From Guyanagaster necrorhizus (taxonomy: Eukaryota; Basidiomycota; Agaricomycetes; Agaricales; Physalacriaceae): a stretch of 64,000 nucleotides of DNA. The DNA is taken from NCBI RefSeq assembly GCF_019112545.1, contig NW_025064919.1:267281-331280 (forward strand), read 5' to 3'. This document shows, in pieces, positions 44,574 through 56,346 of the stretch; the stretch's first letter is position 1; every line of letters starts with the position of its first letter. Position numbers and translations under genes: made by a program. A model generated the notes under the pieces. It saw nothing but the letters and a program-made list of their open reading frames with translations. It ran no database searches and was not told the origin of the DNA.

Positions 44574-45848
44574 TCATGCCTCCATCCTCCAGAGTTTGCG
44601 CAAGGATTTGACTGGCGCCGAGAACGGTGCGATCTGCATTCCTATACCGCACTCTTCTTTAACCGAGAACTTGTCCAACGGATTCCTACTCAAGTCCTGG
44701 TCAACGAAGCTCGGTGTGGGGACCAAGACGGGCGTGGATTCGGGGACCACTATAGGTGCCTGCAGGCCTTTCAGTAAGGCAACCTCCCTCTCCAGTAAAG
44801 CAATACGCCGCTCTTGGGACTGAGACTTTACATCCAGGAGCTGGAATAATTCTGGTGATGGCGGGGATAGAGGAAACGCCTGGTTTAGATCAGCGGTAGT
44901 GGACGCATTTTCTGCCATCTGAACGAGCGGGGTTGTTTGACAGTTCGACGGCGGCGGCAAGCTCCCTTTCCATGACTCCAAATAATCCAGAGCATCCTTC
45001 GTACAAATCGATTCAGCGCTCGTATCCCACACCCAATCACCGCCGAGTCCCTTCAGCCCACTCATCCACTGCGTCGCCGTAATTCCGCCCTCGACCAGCT
45101 TCTCGTCGAGCCTAAATCCCTTGATCCCTTTCAAAACCAACCGTTTCCAATCTGCGCGTATAAGCTTTCTGTATAAAAAGTACTCAACGAGAAAAAGCTC
45201 ACCAAATTTGACAGCATCTTTCCGATACGCATCCTCGCCATACATCTCCCAAAACTCCTTCAAACACATCCTCTCAGATAATAGCCACCCCAGACGATAC
45301 CTAATCAGCGCCCTATCAAACGTCGCACACCTCCAGCTCCTCCCTATACCCTCTCCACTCATCGCACCTCTGGCCGTGCCCAAAAAATCCTCGCATAGCC
45401 TCGACATGTAGAGTATCCCGGTCTTGAATCTATCCCACTCCTCGTCACCCAGGACCAATTGCAGCGAGCTCCACATGAACTGGGCTACGAACATCAGCGG
45501 TATACGATACAGATTCGGCACCACAGTCGTCGCACCATCTCTGGAGGTGATAGTAGCCCATTTGGAGCGGTATGTGTGCCCAGGGACGGAGAACGAGTTG
45601 GTGATGAGATGTCTGACGATTTCATCTTTGGACCAAGATGAAGCATCTAGGTAGTATAGCTCTGAAGGATGATCCCATCCCAAGCCCATCGGAGGTGCCG
45701 GGGAATGAAAGTGGATGATGTTATCCTCCGGTGCTTCTTCCTCTACCTCTGATTTCACAATTGGAACCATTTTGCGAGTGTTTGTCTCATGTATTCTCTG
45801 GCTATGATGAGATTTAAAGCTGATAGAATGCCTTGTGACCCGTGCCAT
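44574..45848 (-). CDS. Unrecognised protein, about 424 aa
   Basis: A long clean frame on the - strand. ATG candidates are at 45848 (MARVTRHSISF) and 45770 (MVPIVKSEVEEE); the frame is open further upstream to 45977 but without ATG. The N-terminus is acidic. The middle (about 60-270) is globular with many aromatic residues (YLDASSWSKDEIVRHLI, RLCEDFLGTARGAM, RYRLGWLLSERMCLKEFWEMY). The C-terminus has a short coiled coil (QERRIALLEREVALLKG) between Pro-rich segments. I recognise no domain. No intron is needed. Codon use and CpG look like the neighbouring real genes. Confidence 0.72.
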   Translation of the reverse strand: MARVTRHSISFKSHHSQRIHETNTRKMVPIVKSEVEEEAPEDNIIHFHSPAPPMGLGWDHPSELYYLDASSWSKDEIVRHLITNSFSVPGHTYRSKWATITSRDGATTVVPNLYRIPLMFVAQFMWSSLQLVLGDEEWDRFKTGILYMSRLCEDFLGTARGAMSGEGIGRSWRCATFDRALIRYRLGWLLSERMCLKEFWEMYGEDAYRKDAVKFGELFLVEYFLYRKLIRADWKRLVLKGIKGFRLDEKLVEGGITATQWMSGLKGLGGDWVWDTSAESICTKDALDYLESWKGSLPPPSNCQTTPLVQMAENASTTADLNQAFPLSPPSPELFQLLDVKSQSQERRIALLEREVALLKGLQAPIVVPESTPVLVPTPSFVDQDLSRNPLDKFSVKEECGIGMQIAPFSAPVKSLRKLWRMEA

Positions 45849-48800
45849 GGAGATCTGTCTGGCTGGATCAAGAGTCAAGACCACTCCGAACAGGAGAAAG
45901 GTTAGGAGATCCTTACTGCTTTGAACGAGAAGGAATTGATGATAACGAAATATTTGTGTGTACTGTAAAAGAGCCAAAGAGCCGTCGGAGTGTTGTCAAA
46001 GACGCAGCGTCATGGGCGCGGTGACTGTTGGGCGGAAATGAATGACCTTGCCGAAAATGGCAATTCTGGTGTCAGCGAAAAAATGACCCGACAACATGAT
46101 ATCAGCCCGACTGAATAGCTCTTAATGCATAATGGGTAGAACTTACAGCTCATTTATATAGTGTCCACCACATTCTTTTTTTGTCTATGTATGGTTCAGA
46201 ATCATATGTAGATTAGTACTTGTTGATTTGTTTGTTGGTTGCCATAGCTAGTCATGACACTCGTTGGAGAAATCTACAGCTGGTAAACCAAAAAAAATCA
46301 CAAGACTTGGCTAAAATTTGGATATGATTTATGCAGCTGACCTATCAAAAACTAGTCTTATGTACTTTAAAGTATGCATCAGTGGTGCCATAGTAAACCC
46401 TTCCTTGTCAGTGGTTCAATTTCTCTCAGTTGCTTAATAACATTGTATTGTAATTTTTATTCAGCCTTCAGTAATACAGAGATGAGCAAGGTGAACAATA
46501 ACATTAACAAGAGTTACAATTTCTACAAGTCAGATCACATAGTTGTCAAGTGATTCAAGTTGCAATACCCATGGCATTTAATCCAAATCGAATCTGGTGG
46601 TATGGTCATTGATGGATGGATGCCTTGCAAACGGGATAACTCTGCATGCCGCTTTCATGATACTAGTATTATAGGTCCCAAAATAGCTCGGTTCCCATCT
46701 TTTGGCAGTTTTCTAGCGACTTTCTCTTAGCAGCATTGGCTGTGCGGTATGTCAACCAAGACAAGTGGGTTATTCAGCATGACAAAGCACTGTTGGTGTT
46801 CCTCGTCATGTGGGGTACCTCACATCTCTCACATGCACTCCAACTCCAAGGCCTCGTCACAGACTTGGACGTTCCAATCTGTTAAACATTCCAACATTCA
46901 CCATGTATATGTGTGCATGGATAAAATGTGCTCAGTAACTAATCTCCTTGTTTTACATGTCATCAGCCACCATTCGCACTTTCCTCTGTGCCATATCGAG
47001 TTTAGGGCTCAGACCATGAAAGGGATTAGTGCATTGCTTCTCCTTTTTCCCTGCAATCTAATGACCCATACCCTTCCAGTATGTTCCGATTTTCAGGATA
47101 TCAATGTGCACCAGGTCGTACTCACTGATATCAGACAGCAAATATTATAATGTGCTCGACAGTGCTAAAGCGGGATTTTTTCATTGACTTTAGACAGGCC
47201 TTCATCAGGAACCTCCCGGTATTGTCATCAGATACGGAAATGACTTCTTCGTTCTGTCCTCCAGCATGAGGAGCATAGAAAAGAGCGGGCAGAGGAAACT
47301 TTGCCAAGCAGCCGAGGGGAGGAGTGAAGGTTTATCAATTTCATACTCAGGGGACACCATTCTGACTTTTCATTAGATTGATTGCGGCTACCATACAATG
47401 TGGATTATGTTGTTATGTTGTGTCTTGCTGGCGCTGACACATGCGACTCATAAATGTTAAGCTTATAACTGCGTTCCAATACAGACAACATCTCTTCCGA
47501 AATATCAGTCTAAGAAAATATGATTCTGAAAGGTTTTAAGATGGTATTCTTGCTGCATAGCACTGAAAACATATTTAAATCATTTGAGGTTCGCTTCTCT
47601 AGTCTACTCTGGTCCCTTGATGTTCATCGCCAAGAAATCGATAGGGTCACTAACAAGATTGAATCGCACAGTAGACCCCCAAGGGAATTGAAATGTCCAC
47701 ATCCCTCTCTGGTTTCGCTCCATTACGTTCCTCACAATATCCAGGTTTCCTTCCATGATACCGCAGCTCAAATGGTCTTTTCACGTACGCTCTGCTCAGT
47801 TCGGCAATGCTCATCTGGACCTTGGACTTTAATGAACTGACTTTCAATCAATTTTTCCTCACCCAGGTATCTGAATCATGTATATCCCTTTAACAATGTG
47901 TCTAGACTCAGTGAACACTGCATAGAATCAGGTTTCACCGACGTTGATCTCATCCCTGAAAGAAACTGATGGATTGCTGAACAATTTCCTTGCACAGCGA
48001 GTCAAACTTGCCCATCGACATGAATACGCAACGATATAGACTCATGGGTATGAGAATGGAAGATGGAAGGTGGCGGTGCCATTACAATTAGCTGGTGTCT
48101 CGTTTTCTTTTCTTTGACACGCGTAATGACTTGCATATAGCACTCTCGATACTTCAAGACCTCAAGAAAAGTGTAAAGAATGTCGCAGACGAGGGCCGGG
48201 AGAATTTTGATTCATTTCTTCTGGAAAAGGTGCATTCCGTTTCCCCTTCTCTTAACAATTGCACAGATTGTGGACGGCATGGTATCTTATCGGTCGGTGA
48301 TCATATGGGCAAGGACTCAGCACTGAGACCTTTTGCACCACCATCGATCACGACCACCGAACTTATGGACGACAAAGCGATACACCAAGTACCACAAAAG
48401 GGTAGCCTCACCAAGCATACTATCAGATAACGATACGAAGGGGATACTGAGTTGGACCTCTCCTCTCTTCAAACTAAAGCTGTTCCAATCCTATTTGTGG
48501 TAAATTGCGGTGACTCTTGACTGATCGATTCGTAATGAACATCAGTCCTACCAAGGTTACTTATATAAATCACCATAACATAAAGGTGAAACACGTTGAC
48601 CTGCCGACCCAGTATCTCAGAGCACTGACTAATGTTAGTGCAGCGGCAATCACAGATTATATCCGAGCATTCTAATAATATGGCAAATTTGTTCCAGTTA
48701 TCAAAACAGGTACCTTGGACGAATCTGATGAATCTACGGAACGACTAATACATCATTTTCAGCAGATCCATCAAATCTTACCAAGCATTTGACATTTTGT

Positions 48801-49120
48801 ACATGATCATGGCTTCCAGGTAAGTGGTTGTCCTCAGTTTTTTGTCATTCAGCGAATGATCAATTCTGCTATCTCAAAAAGGACTAGCCACTCGCTCCTT
48901 GACTTCGCCGGATGTACTCTTTGTATCTCCGTAGGCGCTCAGACTCTGTCCAGTATAAAGGCATTCAAATTTAAGATGCTAATCCTCGCTCTGCAACAGC
49001 CTAGCTTTCCAATATGGCCTCCTCTGTGCAAAATGTCTCGCAATCCGTAAGCAGATATATGTGTTCATCTGCCTTTGTTTCACAATACTGACACCATGTG
49101 TTTAAACTTTTAGTCCTCTG
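45849..49120. other. 3.3 kb without a supported gene
   Basis: CpG-poor in its first half (46100-47500), like transposon-derived DNA. Frames at 46749-47150, 47520-47840 and 48095-48430 (+) show no domain. A stretch at 46377-46436 starts GCATCAGTGGTG and has GTGGTTCAATTTC, reminiscent of tRNA boxes. 48700-49060 may contain worn upstream exons of the caspase-like relic. Confidence 0.35.
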
Positions 49121-49140
49121 GCCGGGTTGACACTGCTCGA

Positions 49141-49960
49141 TTCTGGGCAGTTCTCATCGGCATCGATGCCTATAAATCTTCTCCATTAAAAGTTGTGTGT
49201 CAGATGCGAAGGAAATGGAGATGTACTTAATCAAGGGCCTACGTGTGCCACAACACCGCATCCAGTGCCTTCATGGTACCAACTTCCAGCCACATTCGAG
49301 TCCACCAACAACCCAATCCGTTCTTCCGGTGACTCAGTTCATCATCGTGTTAGCGACATATCCAGAAGCAGTATTCCTCTCCCCCCACCTGCGATAATAT
49401 CATCAGCACACTTCTCAGTCTATCTAGCAACTACGAGATACAGGAAGGCGAGAATATCATCATCTACTTCGCTGGACATGGTTCAATCTACCATCCTTCA
49501 GAGTATTATTCGGACGAGGATCCTGCCGCCTTTGGGTCTAGTGAGGCTCTAGGTCGGATGGAATGCAGGGAAAGAGATCCTCAGATTCTTGGCAGTGTCA
49601 CCGTTCCTGACATTTGCGACTGCGAGATCAACATCATCATTCTCACTGAAATCGCTCACTCTAAGAGTCATCGTATCACCATTCTTGACTGGGAAAACAT
49701 TAACGTTTCCCACTTGCGGCGCACGAACTCGTGTCTAGAGGGTCTCATCAAAGTCAGTGCAGACCTTTCAGCATCAGATCATTAATTGATCCAGTTTTTA
49801 TTGCTCAATATCACGGATTAACGCATAGATGCTATCATAAAACCCAAGTATTCGATTTTGCTCCAAACTCGCGGCTTACCTGTCAGTGTGGCAGACTTGC
49901 GTGGCAGGAACTACCCTGTGGTCGTGGACGCGACTGACGCGACGCGTCGAAATAGCCGGT
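49141..49960 (+). pseudogene. Caspase-like (peptidase C14) gene relic
   Basis: FWAVLIGIDAYKSSPLK (49141-) is the first strand of the caspase fold in agaricomycete C14 proteins, and VSDAKEMEMYLIKGLRVP continues it after a one-base frame break near 49190. NYEIQEGENIIIYFAGHGS (about 49426-49483) holds the catalytic His (codon 49477-49479). VPDICDCEIN and RITILDWENI follow. In active members RITI is followed by LDCCHSG; here the Cys is missing, so no protease is possible. Stops and frame shifts occur throughout. Confidence 0.68.
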
Positions 49961-50222
49961 AAATCACCGGATCATGTGCTTACGTTTGGTTTGTTCTGCG
50001 AAATTCACCTGGCACCTGACGTGCGCTTCTTTTTTGTTTTTGTTTTTTCGCTTCACGATGGCACCCATCGAGGGACCTCCATCGCTTCGGTGAGGCTCGA
50101 AAGCGAGGCTGGATATGCTGATGGTTCTGATCACTAGCTATATGGCTTTTAAACCCCGCCGAGCCGCTACCTCCTCTAGTACTCTTTCGCTGTGAGGTAA
50201 ATCGTCCGAATGCTGATGCTTA

Positions 50223-51230
50223 TCTTCGTAGGATCGTTATGCTCCACCTGGAATGCAAACTTGTCTCGAAGATGATATCACGCGACAGCCGCCTCTCGAA
50301 GCCCGAGATGACAACCCTGCCTTGTATGAAATCCAATCTTCCAGGAATGATCCTCAGCCGGTGGTGCCTCACATCAAACACAAACGACGCTTCGAACAGA
50401 TTGACGATGGGGTCTCCGGATTCAGTGTAGCTCCGCCGAAGCCTGTGTTTTATAAGAACGAGACCGCGATGCGTGCTCCACGTAGGTTTCGTCGTCGTCG
50501 TGCTACGCGTTTCGCTCTTCGATGAGGAAACCTTTCCGGTGGACCCAACGGTCGCGATCAGGAGCGGTGCTTTTACAATGCTATCTCTCGTGCCTCGAAG
50601 CCCTATGACAAACAGGGTGAGGTACGCTCTCGGTCCTCTTCGCGCTCTTTATCCTCGCTCACTTCCCCTCTGCAACAAGGATTCATACAATGCCAATGCC
50701 CTTACACCAGCTTCCCGCAAACTTTCGAAATCTTCGCCCAATATGAAAGAGATGAAAACCCGTTACGTCGGAGAGATCCAGTGCGGCGTTTCGGGATCGA
50801 ACGCAGACGGATCGGATTTCTCGTTTCTCCCAAAACGACGCGACGGTGAAGAGAGAACTGGTGTGTTTCTTTCTTATCTTTCTTTCATTGCTACCCGGAT
50901 CTCTTATACATCGATGTAGGGGCGAAGGAATCGTCTGCAGACAAGTCTGTCTTCCCCCAAATCCAATCCGTACATCATACCAGAGACTCGGACAAGCCAT
51001 CTGAAACGGTAGTTTCCAGATCCTTCCCTATCACCCGCTCATTCTTGATTCAGGTGAAGTCCCGGACGATATACGATGTGACGCATCCAGCCCGGGCGGC
51101 CCTCCTCCCTCCCAAGGTGAACCCCGCCAGTTTGCATGGGCCTGGGTGGACAATCTATGACGTCCACCATCCTGGCGGCACGAGGAAAAGTCGGCGTTTG
51201 GTGGGGAAGAAAGCCGCGGTGCGATCATGA
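50223..51230 (+). CDS. Doubtful hypothetical gene
   Basis: Open, GC-rich frames that can be spliced: a first part DRYAPPGMQTCLEDDITRQP (50223-), a middle part to about 50870, a 59-bp GT-AG intron, GAKESSADKSVFPQIQSV, a further short intron, and an end with two similar units (SRTIYDVTHPARA and GWTIYDVHHPGG) stopping at 51228-51230. Two frames stay open in the middle, so the exon plan is uncertain. No known domain. It could be the remains of a C-terminal region linked to the caspase-like relic or a separate small gene. Confidence 0.28.
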
Positions 51231-51914
51231 TGTTTCCTGGATTGATTCTCGCTTTGTACGATTATCCTACTTTGCGAACTAGAACCATTGAAGGGGTCCT
51301 TGTTGTCAAAGCAAAGGTGTATTGCCCGCCTTCGTAACTCCCTGGCGTTCCCTCGTGCGGATTACTACCAAAACTAATTTAAATAGAATTTTCAACCTCT
51401 GTCGCTTCATATTGCCTATTTACTGACACGGAAAGGAAATAAGGACAAGGTCGATCGTGTAGGAGAAGCCGCAAGTGGACCCTACTTCCAGGTTGGATGC
51501 GATAATTTGCCCTGCATATAATTTTAGAAGACCTCTATTGTAAGTGTTTCATCTTCCGTTGATGGACTATACTTTTCTGATGCCGTTGCTCGTGCTTCCT
51601 TCCCTGGTTGGTGACACCGTATAGCATTCCAAGTGATATGATACTCATACTCAGTGCATTTGCATAGTCAGGATAGCCTGACTGTTATGATCGACCACCA
51701 TGGGAACACCTGGGAGCTTTATAATGAATAAATTTTGCTTTGCATATGGTTGCCAGCATTCAGGCCGAACATTCGAAATCCCAAAGTAGAACCCTAACCC
51801 AATGCTGTGGCTTTATTTCTAACCATCAACATAACTGAGATCATTGAGGATGGTGTTGATGATGTGCAGCCATAACATATACTGCCACCAATGAATTCAA
51901 AGACAACTTCTTCT
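51231..51914. other. Intergenic region
   Basis: AT-rich; CpG falls off after about 51500, marking the start of the right-hand repeat block. No gene seen. Confidence 0.4.
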
Positions 51915-52642
51915 TATAGGTAGGTGGTACATGAATTGCTCAGAAGAACCTCAGAAGCAACTCTAAGTTAGGGTTTAAACCAACAGTGGTACACAGAACA
52001 GCAGTGGTGGGACTGTGAAATATGATGGATGCCTTGCTCTGAGGATGGACCAAGCACAGGCCAGTACCATGAATGCACAGTGGTCCCTCTTGTGCATAGT
52101 TCATGCACTTTGGTAGAGGGCATGTCTGTTTCGTGGTACATCAAGTCTATGGCCATTTGCATATGACATGGGCATATGGAGTGCATTTGTTTTGTGGTAC
52201 ATTACTGAATCTCAAAATGTGCCCATTCTTGTCATCTAAAATCTACATAGGTAGCATGTACAGTCCACAGTACATTACCAATTCTCGAAATATGGCAATT
52301 CTTGTGTTTTAAAATCTGTGTAGGGCTCGCATCCTGTCCATAGTACCAATTCTTGAAATATAGCCATTCTTGTCATTTAAACTCTTGTAGGGCTCTCATT
52401 CAGTCCACAGTACATTACCAATTCTTGAAATATGTCCATTCTGCTGTTTTAGAATCTGCATATGGAGCATGTGCAGTCCTTGGTACATGACTGATTTTCT
52501 TTGCAGGCTGCTTTTCATCTGTCAGAGTGAGAATAGCACTATAACAATTTGTTCAATTTGCTATCACATCTTTTGTCAATATACTTTGAAATGGTCAGAA
52601 TATGTGACTAATTGTTTCATTGACATTGTATTCTAACATCTT
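51915..52642 (+). repeat. Repeat unit R, copy 1
   Basis: 728 bp beginning TATAGGTAGGTGGTACATG and ending in CATTGTATTCTAACATCT. It is in direct tandem with copy 2. It has the lowest CpG content of the three. An open frame of about 70 codons on the - strand (HMQMAIDLMYHETDMPSTKV) is kept in all copies. Confidence 0.85.
52196..52490 (+). repeat. 73-bp minisatellite in R copy 1
   Basis: About four units starting GTACATTACYRAATTCTYG; one unit is shortened. Confidence 0.75.
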
Positions 52643-53375
52643 ATAGGTAGGTGGTACATGAATTGCTTGGAAGAACCTCAGAAGTAACCCTAAGTTAGGG
52701 TTTAAACCAATGGTGGTACACAGAACGGCAGTGGTGGGACCACAAAATACGACAGATGCCTTGCTCTGTGGATGGACCATGCACAGGCCAGTACCGTGAA
52801 CTCACAGTGGTCCCTCTTGTGCATGGTCCATGCACTTTGGTAGAGGGCATGTCTGTTTCATGGTACATCAAGTCTATGGCCATTTGCACATGACATAGGC
52901 ATAGGGAGTGCATTTGTTTCATGGTACATGACTGAATCTTGAAATATGCACATTCTTGTCATTTAGATTCCATGTAGGTAGCATGTACAGTCTGTGGTAC
53001 ATTACTGAATCTCAAAATATGCACATTTTTGTGTTTTAGAAATGGCATAGGTAGTGCATACAGTCCGTGGTACATGACCAATTCTCAAAATATGTCCATT
53101 CTTGCCATTTAGATTCCATGTAGGTAGCATGTACAGTCCACAGTACATGACCAATTCTCGAAATATGTTCATTCTGGTGTTTTAGAATCTGTGTATGGAG
53201 TGTGTGCAGTCTGCAGTATATGACCAATTTTCTTTGCAGGCTGCTTTTCATCTGTCAGAGTGAAAATAGCACCATAACAATTTGTTCAATTTGATATCAT
53301 GTCTTTTGTCAATATACTTTGAAATGGTCAGAATATGTGAATAATTGTTTCATTGACATTGTATTCCAACATCTT
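52643..53375 (+). repeat. Repeat unit R, copy 2
   Basis: About 730 bp, same start TATAGGTAGGTGG. It lies next to the truncated ORF2 copy (53399-54505), just as copy 3 lies next to ORF2. Confidence 0.85.
52923..53215 (+). repeat. 73-bp minisatellite in R copy 2
   Basis: Four units, each with AAATATG.ACATT and a ..TACAGTCY end. Confidence 0.78.
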
Positions 53376-53398
53376 TTTTTGCTCCTCTTCTCCCTTTG

Positions 53399-54505
53399 TC
53401 AACTTTGATGCCGACTGGGTGACACAATGGGCTCCCCCAGCAGCATCCCTCAGTTCCCTTCCATAGTGATTGGTTCCCTTTCATCCGTTATTTGCCTCCT
53501 GATGTCTGGCTCTGCTTCATCCTCTGATGATTCCTCTTCTTCTCTGTGCTCTCAGAGAATGCAATCTTCTCTTTCCTGCATGTCCATCTCTTTTTGCTTC
53601 TCTCCTTCTTCCCTCTCAATTATTGCCATGATTTCCTCTTCATCCTCCCTATCCCCCCATTCCTCAACATTCTGCAATGCTGGCATGTGGCCACTCATAA
53701 TATCAAATCTCCAGTTCTCTATCCATGGATTCCAGATGAGACAGACTGCTGAACGTGGTAGATCCTCTTTTCAAACTCATTCTGGTTTAATCAGTTCCTC
53801 TCCCAACTTCTCATAAACACACACCCATGTGCTATCAGACCAAGCACACCACAGGAATTTATCAAATGCCCTCTTTGGGCCCATAATCATATGATTTTTC
53901 TGGCATTTCTATCCGTCGAGCTAGCCTTTCTGTCTTTGGCATTGGCTCCTCAGGTCAACCCTTGGCTTTCCTCATGCACCCTATGACCTGGCCCATTGGC
54001 TTCCGTTCCACCAATTGTCACTGCTTCATGCGACTATCTTCAGAACAGAACTCATTCAGCGTCTTTCTAATGCCCAACAAATTCCAACCTGCCTCACTGG
54101 GCACTTGGATGACACTCTCGCATCGTGGTATTCTTGTACCACTTCCATTTCATGTTGGCCATGCAATCACACTGCTCGGAATCCACCAGAGTCCTCCCTC
54201 TGCATATGGTCCTGGCTCATCTGTCCCATCTCTCTTTTGTGTGCATGGAAGGATCATGTGATGATCTTCCTGCCAGTACATTCACGGCCAGATGGCATGC
54301 ATCAACATCTTGTGTCCTGATCACTCTTCTGGCTGTGCATGAAGCAAATTCACCATAAATGCAACAAGACATGTCAGAATGACTGGATAGTAATGGTGTC
54401 ACATGTCCATGTTGTGCTCTTTATTCTGCCACTGGGTCGATCTGAGAAACTCGCAACTGGCACATCTGTGAACACATCTTCCACATTAGCCAGCAGAACT
54501 CATGC
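53399..54505 (-). pseudogene. Truncated copy of the 3' part of ORF2
   Basis: On the - strand it encodes the C-terminal parts also found at 56347-57600: SGHMPALQNVEEWGDRED, an acidic run EEESSDDEAEPDIRRQ and the end GEPIVS. It lacks about 130 bp present in the right copy (57385-57520 region) and has in-frame stops. The N-terminal part that should follow is absent and replaced by an inverted segment. Confidence 0.75.
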
Positions 54506-55451
54506 CTTTTTTTGCATTATGAAGAATTTGACATGACAAGAAATTGTGCTGTCAATGTCATGTCCAGCTGAATGTCTTCGGAAAAATAGAGAAATTTTTC
54601 ATGTGGCACTCTGCTTTGTTAGTATAAAGTAGATGCAAACAGCAATATCACCCACCTACTTTTCCCCTTTAGCATGAACTCTGACCAAGATGATGACAGT
54701 TTCTTTCAGGGATCAGGACATACAAGTAGCTTGTTCACTGACAATGAAGACCAGGAAGAAGCAGGAGGAGCAGAAGAAGCAGGAGCAGAAGAAGAAGAAG
54801 AGGATGAGTACAATGATGAGGATCAATGTCATGATGGTATGCATATAACTGGAAAGTAGCCATTGGTCTAATCAGGCATCTAGTATCCTGGACACCTCCT
54901 TCTGTTGGTGCCATTAGACACCAGAGATCTCATCAAAGCAGGCACCCCAAGTCCACCCATATTCACGATCATTGTTGATGACATCATCGACATCTAGAAC
55001 AGAGGGATGAAGAGGATGATGCTCATGGATCATCCTGTCGAAGCCGGTGCCCCAAAATCACTGCTAGTGATGAGGAGGATCATCATCAGAGACATCGTCG
55101 CCATCCAGAACAGAGGGATGAAGAGAATGAAACTCATCAGTCATCCCATCGAAGCACCCCTGGGCCAGCATCTAGTGACGAGGATGATGGACCTCTGCAT
55201 CATCGACAAGGAGAAATCAGACATGGAGAATGGGATCCAGATGATGATATTGATGGGAATAACATTTGCATTCGGGGTGTCCACACATCAAGAGATGTCA
55301 CATTGGGGGAGTTTGTTCAAGAATGTAGTCAACTTTGGATGCATCAGAATGTTTCAACAAGGAGCATCGCATGTCATGGAAAGTATCTCTGCTATGTATT
55401 GTGTGGAGAATATGGCAAGGATCATTACATCAATCTCACCATGGCTGATGC
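54506..55451 (+). repeat. Left inverted arm: 5' part of ORF2 copied in opposite orientation
   Basis: Reverse complement of 58745-59691 with scattered changes. It includes the ORF2 upstream region, the start MNSDQDDDSFFQGSGHTSSL (54674) and the downstream segment up to ATGGCTGATGCT, where R copy 3 begins abruptly. The reading frame is broken. Confidence 0.82.
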
Positions 55452-56320
55452 TTATAGGTAGGTGGTACATGGATTGCTCGGAAGAACCTCAGAAGCAACC
55501 CTAAGTTAGGGTTTAAACCAATGGCGGTACACAGAACAGCAGTGGTGGGACCGTGAAATGCGATGGATGCCTCGCTCTGTGGATGGACCATGCACAGGCT
55601 GGTACCATGAACTCACAGCGGTCCCTCTTGTGCATGGTCCATGCACTTTGGTAGGGGGCATGTCTGTTTCGCAGTACATCAAGTCTATGGCCATTTGCAT
55701 ATGACATGGGCATAGGGAGCGCATTTGTTTTGCGGTACATGACTGAATCTCGAAATATGCACATTCTTGTCATTTAGATTCCACGTAGGTAGCATGTACA
55801 GTCTGTGGTACATTACTGAATCTCGAAATATGCACATTTTTGTGTTTTAGAAATGGTGTAGGTAGCGCGTACAGTCCACGGTACATGACCAATTCTCGAA
55901 ATATGCACATTCTTGTCATTTAGATTCCACATAGGTAGTGTGTACAGTCCGCGGTACATGACCGAATCTCAAAATATGGCCATTCTTGACATTTAAAATC
56001 TTGTAGACCTCACATTCAGTCCATGATACATGACCGAATCTCGAAATATGGCCATTCTTGCCATTCAGAATTTGCATAGGGAGCGTATACAGTCCGTGGT
56101 ACATTACCAATTCTCGAAATATGTCCATTCTGGTGTTTTAGATTCTGTGTATGGCATGCGTGCAGTCCATGGTGCATGACCAATTTTCTTTGCAGGCTGC
56201 TTTTCATCTGTCGGAGTGAGAATAGCACCATAACAATTTGTTCAATTTGATATCACGTCTTTTGTCAATATACTCTGAAATGGTCAGAATATGTGTTTCA
56301 TTGACATTGTATTCCAACAT
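55452..56320 (+). repeat. Repeat unit R, copy 3
   Basis: About 870 bp, same start and end as copies 1 and 2, longer because of more minisatellite units. It keeps the most CpG sites, so it is probably the youngest copy. Confidence 0.85.
55735..56172 (+). repeat. 73-bp minisatellite in R copy 3
   Basis: Six units (about 55735-56172) with the core CTCGAAATATG and a TACAGTCC.YG end; units differ by 10-25%. Confidence 0.82.
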
Positions 56321-56346
56321 CTTTTTTTGCTCCCCTTCTCCCTTTG

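Noticed and set aside
45170..45205. Possible 34-bp intron (GTGAGC...ACAG) in the 44574-45848 gene
   Set aside because: Removing it shifts the frame into an early stop, while the unspliced frame stays open and sensible.
45849..45977. Upstream extension of the 44574-45848 gene to 45977
   Set aside because: The frame is open but its first codon is TTG and there is no ATG before 45848.
46377..46436. tRNA-like stretch GCATCAGTGGTG...GGTTCAATTTC
   Set aside because: Only about 60 bases, no acceptor or anticodon stem can be formed; at best a remote relic.
53427..53816. Serine-rich + strand frame of 129 codons (and its copy at 56363-56722)
   Set aside because: It is the antisense of the acidic Glu-rich C-terminus of ORF2; Glu codons read as Ser/Leu/Phe on the other strand.
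52196..56172. Regular 73-bp repeats resembling a CRISPR-like array
   Set aside because: Whole units repeat with no unique spacers, the host is a fungus, and no cas-type genes exist. It is a minisatellite inside R.
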